Positions 59,712-64,000 of a stretch of 64,000 nt of DNA are shown here, piece after piece (position 1 is the stretch's first letter; each line of letters begins with the position of its first letter). The notes under the pieces were generated by a model, which was not told the origin of the DNA, ran no database searches, and saw nothing but the letters and a program-made list of their open reading frames with translations. The stretch is taken from the NCBI RefSeq assembly GCF_001652915.1, contig NZ_BBQI01000099.1, positions 112,419-176,418 of the forward strand, written 5' to 3'. Made by a program: the position numbers and the translations under genes. This DNA comes from Cupriavidus sp. D384 (GTDB lineage Bacteria; Pseudomonadota; Gammaproteobacteria; Burkholderiales; Burkholderiaceae).

Positions 59712-60577
59712 GCGGCGCGCCTCCCGTAAAGGCCGGCCGGAAACGCCACCAGCAACAGCACCATCATCGCGTAGATGACGAACGCGCCCACCGCGGGCAC
59801 GTAGTACTTGCCGGCCACGTCCGCCACGCCCAGCACCATCGCCGCCACCAGCGACCCGCGAATACTGCCCGCACCGCCTACCGCCACCACCAGCAGGAAA
59901 TAGACCATGTATTTGAGCGGAAAGGCCGGGTCGAGCCCGAGCACGTCGATCCCCAGGCCTCCGCCCAGGCCCGCCAGCCCGGAACCGAGCGCAAACGTCA
60001 GGCTGAACACGCGCCCCACGTCGATGCCCAGTCCGCTGGCGGCCTGCTGGTTGTCCACCGCCGCGCGCACCTGCGCGCCAAAGCGGGTGCGCGCCACCAG
60101 CCAGCCCAACGCCAGCGTGATCACGATCACCACTGCCAGCAGGAACAGGCGATAGGCGCCCAGGTCCAGCCCGGCCACCCTGACCTGCCCGATCAGGAAT
60201 GCCGGCAGCACCACCGGCTGCTGGCCGGGGCCGAACCACCATGTGGCGCCGGCCATCGCCATGAAGGTCAACCCGATCGAAAACAGCACCTGGTCCAGAT
60301 GGCTGGCCCGATACAGCCGCCGATACAGCGTGCGCTCCAGTAGCCAGCCCGCCAGCGCGGCGCCCGCGAAGGCGGCCGGCAATGCGGCCAGGAACGGCAC
60401 GCCCAGCCGGTTCATCAGCACCACGGCCACGTAGCCGCCCAGCATCGCAAATGCGCCGTGCGCCAGGTTGACGAAGTTCATCAGGCCCATGGTCACGGAC
60501 AGGCCAATGCTGATCAGGAACAGCAGGCTGCCATATGTCACGCCGTCGAACAGCACGCCGGGCAAGCTCGAAATCAC
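59708..60577 (-). CDS. livH: Branched-chain-type ABC transporter permease LivH
   Basis: This 289-residue permease contains GVTYGSLLFLISIGLSVTMGLMNFVNLAHGAFAMLGGY, TRFGAQVRAAVDNQQAASGLGIDV and the coupling GGAGSIRGSLVAAMVLG. GTG 60577 is chosen for the AGAGGA ribosome site about 8 bases upstream; the N-terminal extension to 60718 has no signal. It is the first gene of livHMGF. The binding protein may be the one at 54495 or another encoded elsewhere. Confidence 0.9.
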   Translation of the reverse strand: MISSLPGVLFDGVTYGSLLFLISIGLSVTMGLMNFVNLAHGAFAMLGGYVAVVLMNRLGVPFLAALPAAFAGAALAGWLLERTLYRRLYRASHLDQVLFSIGLTFMAMAGATWWFGPGQQPVVLPAFLIGQVRVAGLDLGAYRLFLLAVVIVITLALGWLVARTRFGAQVRAAVDNQQAASGLGIDVGRVFSLTFALGSGLAGLGGGLGIDVLGLDPAFPLKYMVYFLLVVAVGGAGSIRGSLVAAMVLGVADVAGKYYVPAVGAFVIYAMMVLLLVAFPAGLYGRRAA

Positions 60578-60801
60578 GATCCGGTCCTCTGCATGGGTGG
60601 ATGGGGGTGGATGATCGCTGCTGGCTGGGAAAATACCGCGCCGATTGTTCAGTGGGCGCCGCTTTTTTGCAATCGGGCCCGACCCGGGCAACCCCGGCTG
60701 GCGCGGCGGATGTTGCAACGGTTGCCGAAGGCGTTGTCGGCTTTACTTCGACTGCCGCACGCGCTAAGGTCATTCGGACCGCCGCCAAGGGATGAAACGT
60801 C

Positions 60802-61722
60802 ATGCCAATGGACCGCCGCACCTTTCTGGAGATGACTGCCGGGCTGGCCGTGCTGCCGGCCGGACCTGCACTGGCCGCCGCGCAGGCCGCCACCGTTGAA
60901 GCACCGATGCGCCGCAGGGTGCCAACCACGGGCGAGCAGTTGCCGGTGATCGGCATGGGCACGGCCGACACCTTCAACGTGGGCCGGGGCAGCGACGACC
61001 GCGCGGCGCTGACCGAAGTCCTGGCCGCGCTGCTGCAGCGCATTCCGAAGGCCGTGATCGACACCGCGCCCAGCTACGGCAGCGCCGAGGCCGTCACCGG
61101 CGACCTGCTGCAGGATGCCGGCGCACGCGGCAAGGTGTTCGTGGCGACCAAGATTTCCACCAGCGCGGCCAACGCCATGGCACAGTTCACGCGGTCACGC
61201 GCGGAACTGCATTCGGACAGCGTCGACCTGCTGCAGGTACACAACCTGATCGACTGGCGCGACAACCTGAAGCTGCTGCGGCAATGGAAGGAACAGGGCA
61301 AGGCGCGCTATATCGGCATCACCCACTACCGCGAGGACGCCCGCGAGGAACTGGCACATATCCTGCGCAACGAAAAGCTCGACTTCCTGCAGGTCAACTA
61401 CTCGCTGGGCGAGCGCAACGCCGAAAAGGCACTGCTGCCGCTATGCGAACAACGCGGCGTGGCGGTGCTGATCAACCGTCCGTTCCAGGACGGCCGGCTG
61501 TTTTCGGCCGTACGCGGCAAGCCGGTGCCCGACTGGGCCGGCGAGATCGACTGCACGTCGTGGGCCCAGCTGTTCCTGAAGTTCATCGTCAGCCATCCCG
61601 CCGTGACGGCCGCCATTCCGGCCACCTCCAAGCCGAAGAACATGGCCGACAACCTGGGCGCAGCCTTCGGACGCATGCCCGACACCCGCGAGCGTGCGCG
61701 CATCGCCGCGACGCTGGCCTGA
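60802..61722 (+). CDS. Tat-exported aldo/keto reductase
   Basis: This 306-residue aldo/keto reductase carries a twin-arginine signal at its N-terminus (DRRTFLEMTAGLAVLPAGPALAAAQA), so it is probably exported folded to the periplasm. The AKR core has IGMGTADTFNVG, DTAPSYGSAEAVTG with the catalytic Tyr, FVATKIS (Lys), LLQVHNL (His) and IPATSKPKNMADNLGAAFG for cofactor binding. Start is ATG 60802 or 60808. Periplasmic AKRs with nicotinamide cofactor are unusual, which makes the cofactor source an open question. It diverges from livH. Confidence 0.85.
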   Translation: MPMDRRTFLEMTAGLAVLPAGPALAAAQAATVEAPMRRRVPTTGEQLPVIGMGTADTFNVGRGSDDRAALTEVLAALLQRIPKAVIDTAPSYGSAEAVTGDLLQDAGARGKVFVATKISTSAANAMAQFTRSRAELHSDSVDLLQVHNLIDWRDNLKLLRQWKEQGKARYIGITHYREDAREELAHILRNEKLDFLQVNYSLGERNAEKALLPLCEQRGVAVLINRPFQDGRLFSAVRGKPVPDWAGEIDCTSWAQLFLKFIVSHPAVTAAIPATSKPKNMADNLGAAFGRMPDTRERARIAATLA

Positions 61723-61749
61723 TCCCACACGCCTGGCCGCGACCGGCGC

Positions 61750-63141
61750 ATGCACGCACCCGACCTGCCCCCCAACGCCGAACCCGGCGGCCCATCGCAA
61801 GACCCCCTGCAGGGCCGCCTGCTGGGCCTGCGCGCCGGCGAGCGCGCCGCCGTGGTGGCCGGCTTCCTGTTTTTCTTCTGCCTGTTTGCCAGCTACTTCA
61901 TGCTGCGGCCGGTGCGCGAGACGATGGGCATCGCGGGCGGCGTGCAGAACCTGCAATGGCTGTTCACGGCTACCTTCGTGGTAATGCTGGTGGCGATCCC
62001 GTTCTACGGCGCCTGCTGCAAATGGCTGCCGCGCCGGCGCTTCGTGCCGTGGGTCTACGCGTTCTTCATCGCCAACCTGCTGGCGTTTGCCGGCGTTACG
62101 CGCGCGCTGCCGGACAGCGTCTGGCTGGCGCGTGTGTTCTACGTGTGGCTGTCGGTGTTCAACCTGTTCGTGGTATCGGTGGCCTGGAGCCTGATGGCCG
62201 ACGTGTTCCGCCCCGAGCAGGCACGGCGGCTGTTCGCGCTGATCGCTGCGGGCGCCAGTGCCGGTGGCCTGGCCGGGCCGGTGATGGGTGGCTGGCTGGT
62301 GGGCCGCATCGGCCTGACCGGGCTGATGCTGCTGTCGGCGGCGCTGCTGGCCGCCACACTGCCAGTGGTGGGCTACCTCTTTGCATGGCGTCAGCGGCTC
62401 GGGGCCGGCGTGATCGACGGCACGGCGCCGGGCGGCCTGGCGGCACAGGACCCAGCCCAGCCGGTTGGCGGCGGACTATGGGCAGGGCTGTCGATGGTCA
62501 TGCGCTCGCGCTACCTGCTTGGCATCAGCCTGTTCGTGATCCTGCTCGCCACGTCCAGCACCTTCCTGTACTTCGAGCAGGCACGCCTGGTGGCGGCGGC
62601 CTTTCCCACGCGGGCGCAGCAGACGCAGGTGTTCAGCGCGCTCGATGCAACGGTGCAGGCCCTGACCATCCTCCTGCAGATCTTCTTCTCGGGCCGCCTT
62701 GCAAGGCGCTACGGCGTGACGGCGCTGCTGACGGCGGTGCCGCTGGCCGTGACCGGTGGCTTCCTGCTGCTTGCCATGTGGCCCACGTTCGGGGTGCTGG
62801 CCGCAGCGATGATCGTACGGCGCGTGGGCGAATACGCGATGCTGCGGCCGGGCCGCGAGATGCTGTTTACGGTGGTCGACCCCGAGACCAAGTACAAGGC
62901 CAAGAACGTGATCGACACTGCGATCTACCGCGCCGGCGATGCGGTCAGCGCGTGGGTGCGCACCGCCATCGACGCGTTGTCGGGTCACCCCGCCACCGTG
63001 GCACTGGCTGGTGCCGTGCTCGCCATCGGCTGGGCGGGGCTTGGGCTGTGGCTTGGACGGCGGCACGAAGGCCAGGTGACCGTGGCGGAAGCCGGCGCCG
63101 CGCCGCCGGTTCTGGCACGCCCGGCAAAGCACAGCCGATGA
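61750..63141 (+). CDS. MFS-type / nucleotide-exchanger-like membrane transporter
   Basis: This 463-residue protein has about 12 hydrophobic segments. The first loop, SYFMLRPVRETMGIAGGV, resembles NTP/NDP exchange (TLC-like) and related MFS proteins. Later segments include VAWSLMADVFRPEQARRLFALIAAGASAGGLAGPVMGGWLVG, VDPETKYKAKNVIDTAIYRAGDAVSAWV. The latter is characteristic of this bacterial group, often annotated only as MFS transporter. Substrate is unknown. It follows the aldo/keto reductase by 27 bp and is probably cotranscribed. Confidence 0.75.
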   Translation: MHAPDLPPNAEPGGPSQDPLQGRLLGLRAGERAAVVAGFLFFFCLFASYFMLRPVRETMGIAGGVQNLQWLFTATFVVMLVAIPFYGACCKWLPRRRFVPWVYAFFIANLLAFAGVTRALPDSVWLARVFYVWLSVFNLFVVSVAWSLMADVFRPEQARRLFALIAAGASAGGLAGPVMGGWLVGRIGLTGLMLLSAALLAATLPVVGYLFAWRQRLGAGVIDGTAPGGLAAQDPAQPVGGGLWAGLSMVMRSRYLLGISLFVILLATSSTFLYFEQARLVAAAFPTRAQQTQVFSALDATVQALTILLQIFFSGRLARRYGVTALLTAVPLAVTGGFLLLAMWPTFGVLAAAMIVRRVGEYAMLRPGREMLFTVVDPETKYKAKNVIDTAIYRAGDAVSAWVRTAIDALSGHPATVALAGAVLAIGWAGLGLWLGRRHEGQVTVAEAGAAPPVLARPAKHSR

Positions 63142-63265
63142 CAACCACCCGACAAGGCCAGCCGATAATCGCGCGCCGGTCTGGCCGCACTGCGCCGATG
63201 CCCGTATAGTTCTTGCCGTGTTGGCGGCACATGCCGCCCTACCCCATTTGCACAGGAGTTGCCTC

Positions 63266-64000
<735 letters not shown>

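Noticed and set aside
59712..61064. 450-codon N-terminal extension of livM
   Set aside because: It runs across livH and the aldo/keto reductase gene in a different frame; LivM has its expected length from 59711.
61284..63209. 641-codon + frame across the aldo/keto reductase and transporter genes
   Set aside because: It overlaps two well-supported genes in another frame and its translation is Arg/Gly/Ala-rich without family motifs.

Overview
The window is GC-rich chromosomal DNA with dense, short-spaced operons. It carries opgGH, a galactarate pathway, an FMN riboswitch before ribB, HU-type DNA-binding proteins, sigma-54 promoter motifs, entericidin, and many orphan acyl-CoA ligases and regulators. 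This points to a beta-proteobacterium of the Burkholderiaceae, most likely Cupriavidus/Ralstonia-like. I saw no rRNA, tRNA, CRISPR array, insertion sequence or phage gene. About 60 protein genes are supported. Two run off the ends: an EAL-CBS-GGDEF protein at the left edge and an S-(hydroxymethyl)glutathione dehydrogenase at the right edge.

Layout. 1-5.3 kb: c-di-GMP protein, chemoreceptor, small Cys-rich protein, HAD-like protein. 5.3-11.6 kb: CMD/AhpD-like protein with divergent AraC regulator, then a probable Fur-controlled operon DUF3649 - PepSY membrane protein - DUF3325 - TonB receptor, read right to left. 11.8-16.2 kb: acyl-CoA ligase with IclR regulator, MgtC-like protein, CHMI tautomerase and small proteins. 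16.3-20.7 kb: galactarate module, with a transporter and garD diverging from kdgD and a shared operator-like motif near both. 20.8-29.8 kb: crotonase-like protein, 2OG-Fe(II) oxygenase, H1-like/HU fusion, Mpo1-like protein, arylamine N-acetyltransferase, SDR + acyl-CoA ligase, thioesterase + CreA, and HU. 30-34.7 kb: amtB behind a sigma-54 promoter, MscS channel, Bcr/CflA exporter, exported protein. 34.7-41.6 kb: opgGH, two exported proteins, and ribB behind an FMN riboswitch. 41.7-46.9 kb: XRE regulator, higBA, CNNM/CorC-like protein, a degenerate GGDEF-EAL protein, and an entericidin lipoprotein too short for usual ORF calling.

46.9-54.4 kb is the most interesting block. A KDPG aldolase, a PfkB (KDG-type) kinase and a DSD1-like PLP ammonia-lyase diverge from an RpiR regulator, an N-acyl-D-amino-acid deacylase, a RidA protein and a GntP-type sugar-acid permease. 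A palindrome lies in the shared promoter region. Read together, the genes fit import of an N-acylated amino-sugar acid, deacylation, deamination to 2-keto-3-deoxygluconate, phosphorylation and cleavage to pyruvate plus glyceraldehyde-3-phosphate. N-acetyl-D-glucosaminate is the simplest candidate substrate. This pathway assignment is inference.

54.4-64 kb: a branched-chain-type binding protein, a 5'-truncated PQQ sugar dehydrogenase remnant with its cytochrome c, a GNAT acetyltransferase, a complete livHMGF set on the opposite strand, a Tat-exported aldo/keto reductase, an MFS-type transporter and the start of the class III alcohol dehydrogenase.
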